A stretch of DNA of 64,000 nucleotides. Origin: Halorubrum rubrum (lineage in GTDB: Archaea > Halobacteriota > Halobacteria > Halobacteriales > Haloferacaceae). Numbering within the stretch: position 1 is the stretch's first letter; the number at the start of each line of letters is the position of its first letter. Shown here piece after piece: positions 1 to 8,747 of the stretch. Below the pieces are notes generated by a model. The model made no database searches and was not told where the DNA came from. It was given only the letters and a program-made list of their open reading frames with translations. The position numbers and the translations under genes are program-made. The stretch covers positions 1-64,000 of the forward strand of contig NZ_JANHDM010000003.1 of the NCBI RefSeq assembly GCF_024494685.1. Reading direction: 5' to 3'.

Positions 1-1266
1 GTTCTTGAGGCGCGAATGCGCCAGTTTCCGTGTCAAACAGGAACGCCGATGGCTGTGCCAACCAGCCGTTACTCCTATTCACCGAGAGATTCGGTGAACT
101 CGGAGATACTTTCTGCCGAATGTTTTCTGCACCGTTTACGTCCGCGTTCGCCACTGTACCGCACTCATCGCAGACATACAGTCCGCGTTCAACACGGTTC
201 GCGTCACGCTTTCGACCACAGCACGAGCACGACTTCGAGGTATCCCGCTCAGACACCTTTTCAACCGTGATGCCTTCCATCTCGGCTTTGTATTCGAGGA
301 GGTCGGTGAACCGGTCGAACGCCCACGAGTGGAGGTCAAGATTGCCATGCTTGCCCCAGTTCTTCGCCTCGGCGTTCTCTTCATCCTCACGGATGCCGGA
401 GAGATCACCCACCACGATCGTTCCAATTTTCTCGTCAACACACTGCTGGATGATGTGCTTGGAGAGGGTGTGAAAGTAGTGAGTACGGCGGGCCGACTTC
501 TTTTCGTTCAGTCGCGTGGCCGCTCGGAGTCCGAGTCGTCACACCGAGCGATTCGCTTGCTGAAGTAGTAGTCGTCCTGTTTCAAGCAGTTCAGCGGGTA
601 TAGCTCGCTGTGACCGTCTTCATACGCGAGTGCAGCGAAGTTGTTGATCCCGAGATCAACACCGACCGTCTTCTCACCGGGGGCTTCGTTCACGTCGATC
701 TTGACCTTACAGACGAAGTGGAGTTCCCATTCCTCACCCGTCCAGGCAATTTTGACTTGTTGGACGCTCTCCACGGTGGAGAGGTCAACATTCGGGCGAG
801 TCTGGTACTTACACAGGACAAAGTCCGACCAGTACTCCTTCAGGTTCGATCCGTTTGAGAGCCGAACGCGGTTGTACTGGGTGTCGAGTTTGAAGCCTTT
901 CTGCTTGAATGTGACCGTGGAACGCGGGTGGTCGTCACCGTGTTTGCGGTATCCGGGCGGGTTCGCTCGCGTGTCTCCGTTGCGTCGCTTGCCGTACCAA
1001 CCGTTGAACGCCTCAGCGAGTTCTTGAAGGACTCGCTGACTTGACTGCGAATGCAAGTCATCATAGCGTTCGTGATTCTTGAGATACGTGGTGAGTTCGT
1101 TGTGGTTGGGAATGTGATCGATTTCATCCCAGATCCGACTACACGTCCACCGACCGACGTTCCAGAGCTTACTGGCTGCGAACCCGAGCGAATCAAGGTC
1201 GCCTTGCACCCGAGACTGATTCCTGATGGAAGCAGTGTAGGTGCGAGTAACGACCTGTTTCGCCAT
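1..1266 (-). pseudogene. tnpB: IS1341/IS200-IS605-type TnpB, frameshifted, 3' end off the window
   Basis: RNA-guided nuclease-type transposon protein. The first 252 codons (1266 to 508) read MAKQVVTRTYTASI and carry the RuvC-I stretch VGVDLGIN, then stop at a TGA at 508-510. The rest of the protein continues in another minus-strand frame to base 1, with a zinc finger (CSCC...CDEC) and the RuvC-III stretch NADVNGAENI. Restoring a single lost base near 517-524 would join the halves into a protein of about 420 residues, normal for the family. The extreme C-terminus lies outside the window. No tnpA is visible, so it would depend on a TnpA in trans. The frame break makes it probably non-functional unless it is a sequencing error. 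Confidence 0.88.
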
Positions 1267-1638
1267 ATGTAACCTATGTAGATAAAATTACTTGAAAGTA
1301 TGTATTGGCGCAGCGTGGAATATCCAGCCGTGCCATCGAACGGTGGACTGCGAAGGGTAGTGTCGGATTCATCCCCGCGCTAAAGCGCGAGGCTTTCTCC
1401 TCGATTCTCCGTAACTCCGCACGAAACAGGTGGTTGCTGAGGGATGCGAATACTACGAAATCGTCGCCAGTGCGGTGACGACCGCCAAAGCCCCAGCACC
1501 GCACCTCACGCCTCCCCAGCCTCGCGGTCGAGTTCGCGCCCTCCGGGCGCTCACCGGCGCAGGGCGAGAGCGAAGCTCTCGCGTGAAGCCGGCGGCAGAG
1601 CCGCCGCCGACGCCACCGCGATCGGTCGCTGTTTCACC
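1267..1638. other. Non-coding stretch between tnpB and the CoA-binding gene
   Basis: No believable gene is seen in these 372 bases. A stem (CGCGC 1376-1380, GCGCG 1385-1389) with loop TAAA resembles the hairpins found at IS200/IS605-type ends and lies about 110 bases upstream of tnpB. Further right are three back-to-back GC hairpins: 1536-1541/1545-1550, 1564-1571/1575-1582 and 1591-1596/1600-1605. Confidence 0.55.
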
Positions 1639-2061
1639 TCACCCGACCAGCCGTCCGTGTTCCACCTTCATACACCGGTCCTGGATCACGTCGATCCCGT
1701 CGGCCTCCGCCTCGGCGGCCGCCTCGTCGTGACTGATCCCGAGTTGGAGCCACGCGGTCCCCGCATCGCCCCGCTCGGCGTGTCGCTCGCGGACCGCCTC
1801 GAGTATCCCCGGCACCTCCTCGCTCGGCCGGAACACGTTCACCACGTCGACGTCCTCCTTTACGTCCGCGAGTTCGTCGTAGGCGGGCTCGCCGAGCACC
1901 TCGTCGGCGAACGGGTTCACCGGGATCACCCGATAGCCGTGCCGCTGGAGGTACGCCGGCACGTCGTGAGCCGCCTTTCCCCCCGTCGTCGAACAGCCGA
2001 TCACGGCGATCGTCTCGGCCGAGAGCGCACGCTCGAGTCCCGCGTCGTCGGTGATGGGCAT
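1639..2061 (-). CDS. CoA-binding domain protein (YccU-like)
   Basis: A 140-residue single-domain Rossmann protein of the CoA_binding_2 family. The N-terminal strand-turn-helix is IAVIGCSTTGGKAAHDVP, followed by VIPVNPFADEVLGEPAYDEL, DVVNVFRP and a C-terminal VIQDRCMKVEH, the usual order for the family. It probably binds a CoA thioester or a nucleotide; the cellular role of these stand-alone domains is not known. The length matches the family. It lies 41 bases downstream of the RecA-like ATPase gene on the same strand and may be co-transcribed with it. Confidence 0.88.
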   Translation of the reverse strand: MPITDDAGLERALSAETIAVIGCSTTGGKAAHDVPAYLQRHGYRVIPVNPFADEVLGEPAYDELADVKEDVDVVNVFRPSEEVPGILEAVRERHAERGDAGTAWLQLGISHDEAAAEAEADGIDVIQDRCMKVEHGRLVG

Positions 2062-2102
2062 ACGCGAAGGTCGGTCGGCGAGGATGGTAAACCTTGGCCG
2101 CG

Positions 2103-2702
2103 TCAGGCCAGCCGGATCCCGATCTCCTCGTCCTCGGAGATCGTCACGATCCCGTCGAACAACTGTTTGAGGGTGTTCAGGCTCTGGTCGTCGTGGGCGG
2201 TCGAGTCGATGCTGAACAGCCCGAGGCCGTCGACGCTCTGAACGCGGCCGGTGAAGACGTGGAGAAACCGGAAGACCGTCTGGAGGTCCGAGTACATCAG
2301 AAGCGTCGACAGCGAGTGGACCATGATCCGGTTGCGGTCGAACCCGCGGTCGCCGAACGCCTGGAGGAACTCCGAGAGCTTGATCCCGATCCCCGTCATG
2401 TCGACCGGCGAGGAGGCGTACTTGATCCGGTCGGAGTCGCGAACGTCCGACCCCTGCTGTCGGGTCACGCAGTCGACGACGGCGACGGGTTTTCCCTCGT
2501 AGGAGACCCGCTTCTCGTAGTCTTTCAAGACCCGATCCGCGCCGTCCTTCGTCGTGACGACGATGGCACCGTCGCCCCGTTCGGTCCCGTCCGCGAGAAC
2601 GTCCATCGCGAGCGAGCGTTTCCCGGTGAGCGGGGGTCCGATGAGAAGCAGGTTCGTCCCCGGCTCCACCTCCGCATCGAGGTGGGGAGTCAGATCATAC
2701 AT
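2103..2702 (-). CDS. RecA-superfamily ATPase, haloarchaeal KaiC/RAD55-like
   Basis: A 199-residue single-domain P-loop protein. Walker A is LLIGPPLTGKRS (about residues 19-30). A Walker B-like strand (RIMVHSLSTLLMY, about 126-138) and a final beta strand DGIVTISEDEEIGIRL complete a RecA-like core. Proteins of this size are widespread in Halobacteria, often beside signalling genes, and their role is unknown; regulatory ATPase is an inference. No second KaiC domain is present. The 263 bases upstream contain AT-rich DNA near 2804-2815 but no well-placed TATA box. Confidence 0.75.
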   Translation of the reverse strand: MYDLTPHLDAEVEPGTNLLLIGPPLTGKRSLAMDVLADGTERGDGAIVVTTKDGADRVLKDYEKRVSYEGKPVAVVDCVTRQQGSDVRDSDRIKYASSPVDMTGIGIKLSEFLQAFGDRGFDRNRIMVHSLSTLLMYSDLQTVFRFLHVFTGRVQSVDGLGLFSIDSTAHDDQSLNTLKQLFDGIVTISEDEEIGIRLA

Positions 2703-2933
2703 GAGTGTACCTCGATCGCGGGGGGATCGACGCGGACCGCTCGTTCGACGACCGTCTCCGACCGGGATACATCGACTACGGAAAACATCTCCAGTCCCGA
2801 TAATATTCTTTTTGATCGGTGGTCGATCCGTCGAGTTCGGATCGAACCGCTCGAAACGACTACCCTTTCGATGACGGGAAAGTAAGAGGTTCGACGACGA
2901 TGGTTCCGGAGCCGATCAATTCGGATCGCGGGA

Positions 2934-2940
2934 CTTAAAA
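2934..2940 (+). promoter_or_regulatory. TATA box for tRNA-Arg(TCG)
   Basis: The sequence CTTAAAA lies 26-32 bases before the first base of the mature tRNA, the normal position for an archaeal box A. Confidence 0.6.
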
Positions 2941-2965
2941 CCGTCAGCGGGATAGCGGGAGGTAC

Positions 2966-3040
2966 GGGCGCTTAGCTCAGTCTGGATAGAGTGCTTGGCT
3001 TCGGACCAAGTTGTCGCGGGTTCAAATCCTGCAGCGCCCA
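2966..3040 (+). tRNA. tRNA-Arg(TCG)
   Basis: A 75-base cloverleaf. The acceptor GGGCGCT (2966-2972) pairs with AGCGCCC (3033-3039), with discriminator A at 3040. The anticodon stem CTTGG/CCAAG encloses the loop CTTCGGA, giving anticodon TCG at 3001-3003 (codon CGA). The T arm is CGGG/TTCAAAT/CCTG-like. No intron and no encoded CCA. Confidence 0.95.
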
Positions 3041-3206
3041 TCCTTCTTCACCACACTTCAGATTCACACGACGGCAGGGGGTTCTATATAAAACATCCCG
3101 TAAACCCCGTCAACACGGCTGAGTTCGCCTTGGCTGCCGTTCCGGGCCTCGAGATCGGAGCCCTCGTCGGGCGTCTGACCGCTGCGTACCTCTCGGAGCC
3201 CCTTGG

Positions 3207-4424
3207 TTACCAGTCGTACTCCTCTCCGGGGTCGACGGCGTCGCGCTCGCGGTCGAAGACGTGCTCGCCGTCGACGAAGACGTGTCGCGTTCGGGTCCCG
3301 TTCTCGTGGAAGACGCCGTCCCAGACCGCCACGTCGGCGTCGGTACCGACCTCCAGGGTGCCGACGCGGTCGTCGATCCCGAGGATCTCAGCGGGATGGC
3401 GCGTGACTGCCTCCAGCGCCTCGGACTCGGGGAACCCCTCGCGGACCGCGAGTCCGACGCAGACGTCGAGGTGCTGTTGGGGCAACACGGGCGCGTCGGT
3501 CTGGATCGCGACCTTCACGCCGGCCTCGTGGAGGATCGCCGGCGTCTCGAAGGTGATGTTGCGAAGCTCGTACTTCGCGCCCGAGTACAGCGACGGCCCG
3601 ACGACCGCGGGCACGTCCCGCTTCGCGAACTCCTCGGCGATCAGGTGGCCCTCGGTCGCGTGCTCGATGGAGATCTCGTCGATCCCGAACTCCGCCGCGA
3701 TCCGGAAGACGGTCATGATGTCGTCGGCGCGGTGGGCGTGGACCCGGAGCGGGAGGCCCTCGGTGAGCACGCGAGAGAGGTTCTCCATGCCGAGGTCGCG
3801 CTCGAACGGCTCGCCCTCGGTCCGGGCGTGCTCGCGCCGGTCGACGTAGTCTTCCGCCTCCATCAGCGCCGCGCGGAGGGTGGCCGCGACGCCGGGGCGC
3901 GTCGACGGCTGGCGGCCCTGCTCATCGCCGTGGAAGCGCTTCGGGTTCTCGCCCATCGCGGCCTTCATGCCGTCCTCGCGGATCAGCATGTCGTCGGCGG
4001 TTAGCCCGTGGGTCTTCATCGAGCAGATGATCCCGCCGATCACGTTCCCGGAGCCCATTCGCGCCGAGACGGAGGTCACGCCGTTCTGGAACGCGTGTTT
4101 CAGCTCCTCGTCACGGGGGTGGAAGCCGTCGAGCGCGGTGACGTGCGGGGTGACCGCGGCGGTCCCCTCGTTGTAGTCGCGGTCCTCCGGCTCGCCCCAC
4201 TCGGCGATCCCGGCGTGGCTGTGGGCGTCGACGAGCCCCGGCGTGACGTGGAGCCCCTCCACGTCGAGGACGGTCGCCCCCTCCGGCGGTTCGACGTCGC
4301 CGACGGCGACGATCTCTCCATGGTCGATGACGACGGTTCCCGCGATCGTTCCCCGCTCCGTTGCCGTGTGGACGGTCCCGCCGTCGAGCGCGTACATGGG
4401 TCGGAGTTCGACGTCCCGGTACAT
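3207..4424 (-). CDS. Amidohydrolase (imidazolonepropionase-like)
   Basis: Metal-dependent hydrolase of the amidohydrolase superfamily, 405 residues from the chosen ATG at 4422-4424. An N-terminal beta-sandwich (VVIDHGEIVAVGDV) precedes the TIM-barrel metal motif VDAHSHAG (His68, His70). Later ligands sit in RVHAHRADD and ISIEHATEG, and the catalytic Asp in IQTDAPVLPQQH. The C-terminus returns to the sandwich (LEVGTDADVAVWDG). The frame is open back to 4565, but that extension is Arg-rich and unlike the family, so the internal start is preferred. The substrate cannot be told; a cyclic amide or peptide bond is likely. It is divergent from the YchF gene. Confidence 0.85.
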   Translation of the reverse strand: MYRDVELRPMYALDGGTVHTATERGTIAGTVVIDHGEIVAVGDVEPPEGATVLDVEGLHVTPGLVDAHSHAGIAEWGEPEDRDYNEGTAAVTPHVTALDGFHPRDEELKHAFQNGVTSVSARMGSGNVIGGIICSMKTHGLTADDMLIREDGMKAAMGENPKRFHGDEQGRQPSTRPGVAATLRAALMEAEDYVDRREHARTEGEPFERDLGMENLSRVLTEGLPLRVHAHRADDIMTVFRIAAEFGIDEISIEHATEGHLIAEEFAKRDVPAVVGPSLYSGAKYELRNITFETPAILHEAGVKVAIQTDAPVLPQQHLDVCVGLAVREGFPESEALEAVTRHPAEILGIDDRVGTLEVGTDADVAVWDGVFHENGTRTRHVFVDGEHVFDRERDAVDPGEEYDW

Positions 4425-4597
4425 AAGCGGTTCAGGACGGGGCTCGTCTTCCGCGACTCGCGGCCGCGTCTGTGTCCGATCGCCTCGTGGCTCGTCAGCG
4501 CGCCCGCGTCCGAGCGCTCGTTCGTGTGTCATCAGTGCTCTCGCATGCGCTCTCTCCTCTCGCATCGCTTTTCACCTCGGACGGCGGAATCCGGGTA

Positions 4598-5800
4598 ATG
4601 AGTTACCGGATCGGCCTCGTCGGTAAGCCCTCGGTGGGCAAATCGACGTTCTTCAACGCGGCGACGATGAACGACGTGCCCGAGGGAGCCTATCCCTTCA
4701 CGACGATCGACCCCAGCGTGGGCGAGGCGTACGTCCGCGTCGAGTGTGCGGCCCCGGAGTTCGACGAGACGTGTACGCCGAGCGTCGGAGTCTGCCGCGA
4801 CGGCACGCGGTTCGTCCCGATCGAACTCGTCGACGTGGCCGGACTGGTGCCGGGCGCACACGAGGGGCGCGGGCTCGGCAACCAGTTCCTCACCGACCTC
4901 AACGAGACGGACGCGCTTGTCCACGTCGTCGACTTCTCGGGGACGACGGACGTCGAGGGCGAGCGGACCGAGGGCCACGACCCGCGCGAGGACATCGACT
5001 TCCTCGAGGAGGAGCTCGACGCCTGGTACCTCGACGTGCTCACGAAGGGGCTCGAGAAGTACGCGACGCGCTATCAGGGATCCGAAGCCGCCATCGAGGA
5101 GGAGCTCGCCGAACAGATGTCCGCGTTCGGGATCACCAAAGACGAGACGAAACGGGTCATCCTCGCTCAGGGGCTCGAACTCGACCCCGAGACGTGGGAC
5201 GGGGAGGACCGCGAGGAGCTCGCCCGCGAGATCAGAAAGCGCACCAAGCCGATGGTCGTCGCGGCCAACAAGACCGACACGCCCGAAGCGCGGGAGAACT
5301 GGGCGGAGATCACCGCCGACCCCGACTACGACCACCTCTCGTTCGTCCCCGTGAGCGCCCACGCCGAGAAGGCGCTCAAGAACGCGGACGAGGCGGGCGT
5401 CGTCGATTACACCGCCGGCGACGACGACTTCGAGGTCGTCGGCGACGTCTCCGGCGAGCAGGCGGCGGGCCTCGAGGCGATCCGCGACCACGTGGGCGAG
5501 TACGGCGGCACCGGCGTCCAGGCGGCGCTGGAGGCCGCCGTCTTCGACGTGCTCGGCTGTATCGCGGTGTTTCCGGGCTCGGCGAACGGCTCGACCGACG
5601 AGAAGGGCGTCTTCCGCGACTGCTTTCTCCTGCCCGAGGGCGCGACGACGGAGGACTTCGCGTACCACATCCACTCCGACATCGGCGAGGGGCTGCTCCA
5701 CGGCACCGACTGCCGGAGCGGCCGACAGGTCGGGGCCGACCGCGAGCTCTCCCACCGGGACGTGATCGAGCTGATCTCGACGAAGCAGGTCGCTCCCTAG
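4598..5800 (+). CDS. ychF: OBG-type GTPase/ATPase YchF
   Basis: A 400-residue P-loop protein of the Obg family, acting on ribosomes or stress responses. From the ATG at 4598 the product starts MSYRIGLVGKPSVGKS, with Walker A at residues 9-16, the G3 motif DVAG at 79-82 and NKTD at 224-227. A helical insertion (about 125-215) and a C-terminal TGS-like region (GVFRDCFLLPEG to ISTKQV) follow, as in archaeal members. Family members often prefer ATP over GTP because G4 is altered, but here NKTD looks canonical. The frame is open further upstream, but the conserved N-terminus fixes the start. Confidence 0.93.
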   Translation: MSYRIGLVGKPSVGKSTFFNAATMNDVPEGAYPFTTIDPSVGEAYVRVECAAPEFDETCTPSVGVCRDGTRFVPIELVDVAGLVPGAHEGRGLGNQFLTDLNETDALVHVVDFSGTTDVEGERTEGHDPREDIDFLEEELDAWYLDVLTKGLEKYATRYQGSEAAIEEELAEQMSAFGITKDETKRVILAQGLELDPETWDGEDREELAREIRKRTKPMVVAANKTDTPEARENWAEITADPDYDHLSFVPVSAHAEKALKNADEAGVVDYTAGDDDFEVVGDVSGEQAAGLEAIRDHVGEYGGTGVQAALEAAVFDVLGCIAVFPGSANGSTDEKGVFRDCFLLPEGATTEDFAYHIHSDIGEGLLHGTDCRSGRQVGADRELSHRDVIELISTKQVAP

Positions 5801-5850
5801 GTCCTGGCATCGCCATCGACCGCCTCGGTGATCGTCGTTCCCGCCAGTCG

Positions 5851-7797
5851 TCACTCCGTCTCTGTCGTCGTCGTGTCCGCCGCCGCCTCCTCGTCGACGA
5901 GGCGGGCGAGCCCGAGCCGATCGAGGAGGGAGTCGGTCGGCCGCCCGTTCTCGTCCCACTCGCGGACCGCGTAGTAGCGGTCGAGGAGCTCGTCGAACGC
6001 CTCGGGGTCGAGCGCGTCCGAGCGTTCCGAGTCGTCCTCGTCGCCTCCGCCGCTTTCACCTCCGCCCTCGTCGCTCCCCGCGTCACGTCCGGCCCCTGCG
6101 ATCGCCGGCGGCAGGGCGTCGTCGTCGCGGTCGAACCCCTCGCGGACGTTGTACAGCCGCGTGAGCGTCCACACCCGCTCGCCGAGGGCGGCCAGGTCCG
6201 CGGGGTCGTGGTCGTACCCGCGGGCGGCGAGCCACTCGGCGGCGACCGCCGGGTCGAACACGTCCTCGAGGAAGTCGTCGCCGATCAGACACCACAGCGC
6301 GGCCCGGCGGTCCTGCTCGGCCGCGACCGCGGCGGCGACCTCCTCGGGCTCGCGCGAGCGCGGCGCCATCGCGTCCACCTCCACCGGCCGGGCCCGGCGG
6401 TGACAGGCCCCGCGGTCGCTCGTGGCGTACGCCAGCGCCATCGACGTCGCTCCCCGAGGGTCGTACGAGGAGAGCTCCATCCCCTTCACCGTCGGGATCA
6501 GGTCCCCGCCCCCGAACCGCGACGCGGCGGCCGCGACGCCGTCGGCGAGGGCGTCGCCGAGCGGCGTCTCCCGCCCCGCGATCTCCTCGATCGTCGATCG
6601 CGCGGCCGCCTCGTCGCCGAAGGCGACCTCGCGGTCGATCAACCCTTCGTCGCCGGCGCGGACCGCCCAGGCGACCGCGTTTCCCGCGGAGATGACGTCC
6701 ATCCCGAGCCGGTCGCAGACGCCACCCAGCGCGGCGACGGCGTCGAAGTCGTCGATGCCGAGCCCCGCCCCGAGGACGATCGGCGTCGCGCCGCGCGGGA
6801 CGCTGTCGCCGCCGACCGCGTTGCCGGACGCACCGCGGCCATCGTCGTCGCCGTCGGTCCCGTTCTCTGCCGTCTCTTCGACCGTCTCGCCGTCACGGTC
6901 GCCGCCGCCCTCGGCGTCGTCGACGTCGGCGGCGGGGATCCGGAACCCGCCGGGGACCGGGTCGCCCTCACGCTCGCGGCCGGTCGCGCGCTCGGCGGCG
7001 CGCTCGATCCCGATCCCCTCCGCGCCGTCGAACCGGGACTCCTGCCAGCCGCGGGTCGGGAGGACGCCCGCCTCGTTCGCGAAGTCGACCGTCTCCAGGG
7101 TGTCGCCCGCGGCCAGCCAGCGCCCCGCGTCGCTGTCGGCGAACGCCGCCTCCTCGCGCGCTCTGAGGGCCGCGAGCCGGCCGGACGGCTCCGGCGGCGG
7201 GTCGCGGGCGACGACCGCCTTCAGGCGTTTCGATCCCATCACCGCGCCCGCGCCCCCTCGACCGGCGTGGTGGTCGCCGCCGTCCGAGGCGATCGTCGCG
7301 TACCGAACCCCGTTCTCGCCCGCCGGACCGATACAGGCGACGGCCGCGTCGGGGAACTGATCGTCCGTTTCCACGGTATCGAGCCCCCAGAGGTCGCCCG
7401 CCGGCTCGACGGTTGCCTCCCCGTCCGACAGCGAGAGGGCGACCGGCTCGTCGGCCGCGCCGGTGACGATCACGCCGAGGTGCGAGCCGAGCGACCCGGC
7501 GAGTCGGGCGGGAACGGTGCCGCCGCCGTAGGAGTCGAGGAACGCGCCCGTGAGCGGCGACTTCGTGATCGCCGCGTACCGCTGTTCGCCGGGGGTGTAC
7601 CCGGTCAGCGGTCCGGTCATGAACGCGAGGGGGTTCGCGGGCGACTCCGGATCGATCCCGCCGCCGGCCGCGTAGAGGTAGCGCGCGCCGAGCCCCTTCC
7701 CGCCGACGTAGGTCGCGAGCCACTCCTCTGGAACCGGCTCGCTGTCGACCCGGCGGGTCGAGAGGTCGACGCGGAGGATCCGGTCCGGTGGGTCCAT
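5851..7797 (-). CDS. Aldehyde:ferredoxin oxidoreductase family protein lacking the Fe-S cysteines
   Basis: A 648-residue homologue of tungsten-pterin aldehyde oxidoreductases. The N-terminal domain is clear (ILRVDLSTRRVDSEPVP, YVGGKGLGARYLY, GPLTGYTPGEQRYAAITKSP), as are C-terminal pterin-contact regions (VKGMELSSYDPRGATSMAL, YATSDRGACH). Characterised enzymes have CxxCxxxC plus one distant cysteine for a 4Fe-4S cluster. Here the first three are absent: that place (about residues 275-330) is filled by a Gly/Asp/Glu-rich linker, and only four cysteines remain in the whole protein. Activity with ferredoxin is therefore doubtful. It is divergent from yqeC, with 134 bases between the starts. Confidence 0.85.
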   Translation of the reverse strand: MDPPDRILRVDLSTRRVDSEPVPEEWLATYVGGKGLGARYLYAAGGGIDPESPANPLAFMTGPLTGYTPGEQRYAAITKSPLTGAFLDSYGGGTVPARLAGSLGSHLGVIVTGAADEPVALSLSDGEATVEPAGDLWGLDTVETDDQFPDAAVACIGPAGENGVRYATIASDGGDHHAGRGGAGAVMGSKRLKAVVARDPPPEPSGRLAALRAREEAAFADSDAGRWLAAGDTLETVDFANEAGVLPTRGWQESRFDGAEGIGIERAAERATGREREGDPVPGGFRIPAADVDDAEGGGDRDGETVEETAENGTDGDDDGRGASGNAVGGDSVPRGATPIVLGAGLGIDDFDAVAALGGVCDRLGMDVISAGNAVAWAVRAGDEGLIDREVAFGDEAAARSTIEEIAGRETPLGDALADGVAAAASRFGGGDLIPTVKGMELSSYDPRGATSMALAYATSDRGACHRRARPVEVDAMAPRSREPEEVAAAVAAEQDRRAALWCLIGDDFLEDVFDPAVAAEWLAARGYDHDPADLAALGERVWTLTRLYNVREGFDRDDDALPPAIAGAGRDAGSDEGGGESGGGDEDDSERSDALDPEAFDELLDRYYAVREWDENGRPTDSLLDRLGLARLVDEEAAADTTTTETE

Positions 7798-7931
7798 CGT
7801 CCCCGTTAGCCGTCGAAACGGGATTAAACCCCACGGTGCCGGCGAGCGGCGGGAGCCTCCTTCGGGTCGAGCGCGCGCTGCCGGGACCGACGCGCTTTCG
7901 ACGCGGGAGCGCGATCGTCGAACGGACCCAC

Positions 7932-8687
7932 ATGAACGTCGTCGACGCGCTCGACGCGGCGGAGGGAACCACCTGTCTCGTCGGGGCCGGCGGGAAGAAG
8001 ACGACGCTGTACGCGCTCGCCGCGCGGCTCGACCGGGCGGTGCTCACCGCGACGGTGCGGATCCCGATCTTCGACCGACAGGTCGCGGCGGTGCGCACGG
8101 CGGAGGACCCGGTCTCCGAACTCGCCGCAGTCCACGAGGCGTCCCGCGAGAGCGACGAGACGGCACCGTTCCCGCTCGGACTCGTCCCGGAGCGGGAGCG
8201 CGACGATCGGTATCGCGGATACGATCCCGAGACGGTCGACCGGCTCTCGACGGCCCACGACGGACCCGTGCTGGTGAAAGCCGACGGCGCGCGGACGCGG
8301 CTGCTCAAGGCCCCGAACGACCGCGAGCCGCAGGTCCCCGCCGGAGCCGACACGGTCGTCCCGGTGGCGAGCGCCCACGCGGTGGGCGAGCCGCTCTCGG
8401 AGGCGGTCGTTCACCGCCCCGAGCGCGTCGCCGAGCTCGCCGCCGACGTCGAGCTCGGCGACGAGATCACGCCGGAACTGGTCGGCCGCGTCGTGGCTCA
8501 CGGGGAGGGAGGACTGAAGGGCGTCCCCGCGGACGCGACCGCGATCCCGCTCGTCAACATGGTCGACGACGAGGCGGACGAGGCGATCGCGCGCGATGTC
8601 GCGGCGGCGATCCACGAGCACGCCGACGTGCCCCGGGTCGTCCTCGCGCGGATGCGGGAGCCGGCGGTCGTCGCGGTCGTGGAGTAG
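7932..8687 (+). CDS. yqeC: Selenium cofactor biosynthesis protein YqeC
   Basis: A 251-residue protein of the YqeC family, often found beside molybdenum or tungsten hydroxylase genes and implicated in maturing a selenium-containing Mo cofactor. The N-terminus has a P-loop-like turn (CLVGAGGKKTTLYALA). It continues with GPVLVKADGARTRLLKAP and PVASAHAVGEPLSEAVVHRP, both family hallmarks. The ATG at 7932 puts the family motif near residue 15; the frame is open upstream to 7788 but that part overlaps the divergent gene and looks non-coding. Its position opposite the AOR homologue suggests a cofactor role, which is inference. Confidence 0.82.
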   Translation: MNVVDALDAAEGTTCLVGAGGKKTTLYALAARLDRAVLTATVRIPIFDRQVAAVRTAEDPVSELAAVHEASRESDETAPFPLGLVPERERDDRYRGYDPETVDRLSTAHDGPVLVKADGARTRLLKAPNDREPQVPAGADTVVPVASAHAVGEPLSEAVVHRPERVAELAADVELGDEITPELVGRVVAHGEGGLKGVPADATAIPLVNMVDDEADEAIARDVAAAIHEHADVPRVVLARMREPAVVAVVE

Positions 8688-8747
8688 CGAGCTTGGCCGC
8701 AGAGCGCCCGCGACCGCGGCGCCGCCCTGCCCGCGACCCCGGCGTCG

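Noticed and set aside
3083-3092. TATATAAAA-like box downstream of tRNA-Arg(TCG)
   Set aside because: No gene or RNA follows in either direction at promoter distance; kept only as an AT-rich spot.
4744-7809. Very long (1021-codon) plus-strand ORF and similar Arg-rich long ORFs
   Set aside because: GC-rich codon bias leaves antisense and alternate frames open; the products are Arg/Pro-rich and lie over well-identified genes.
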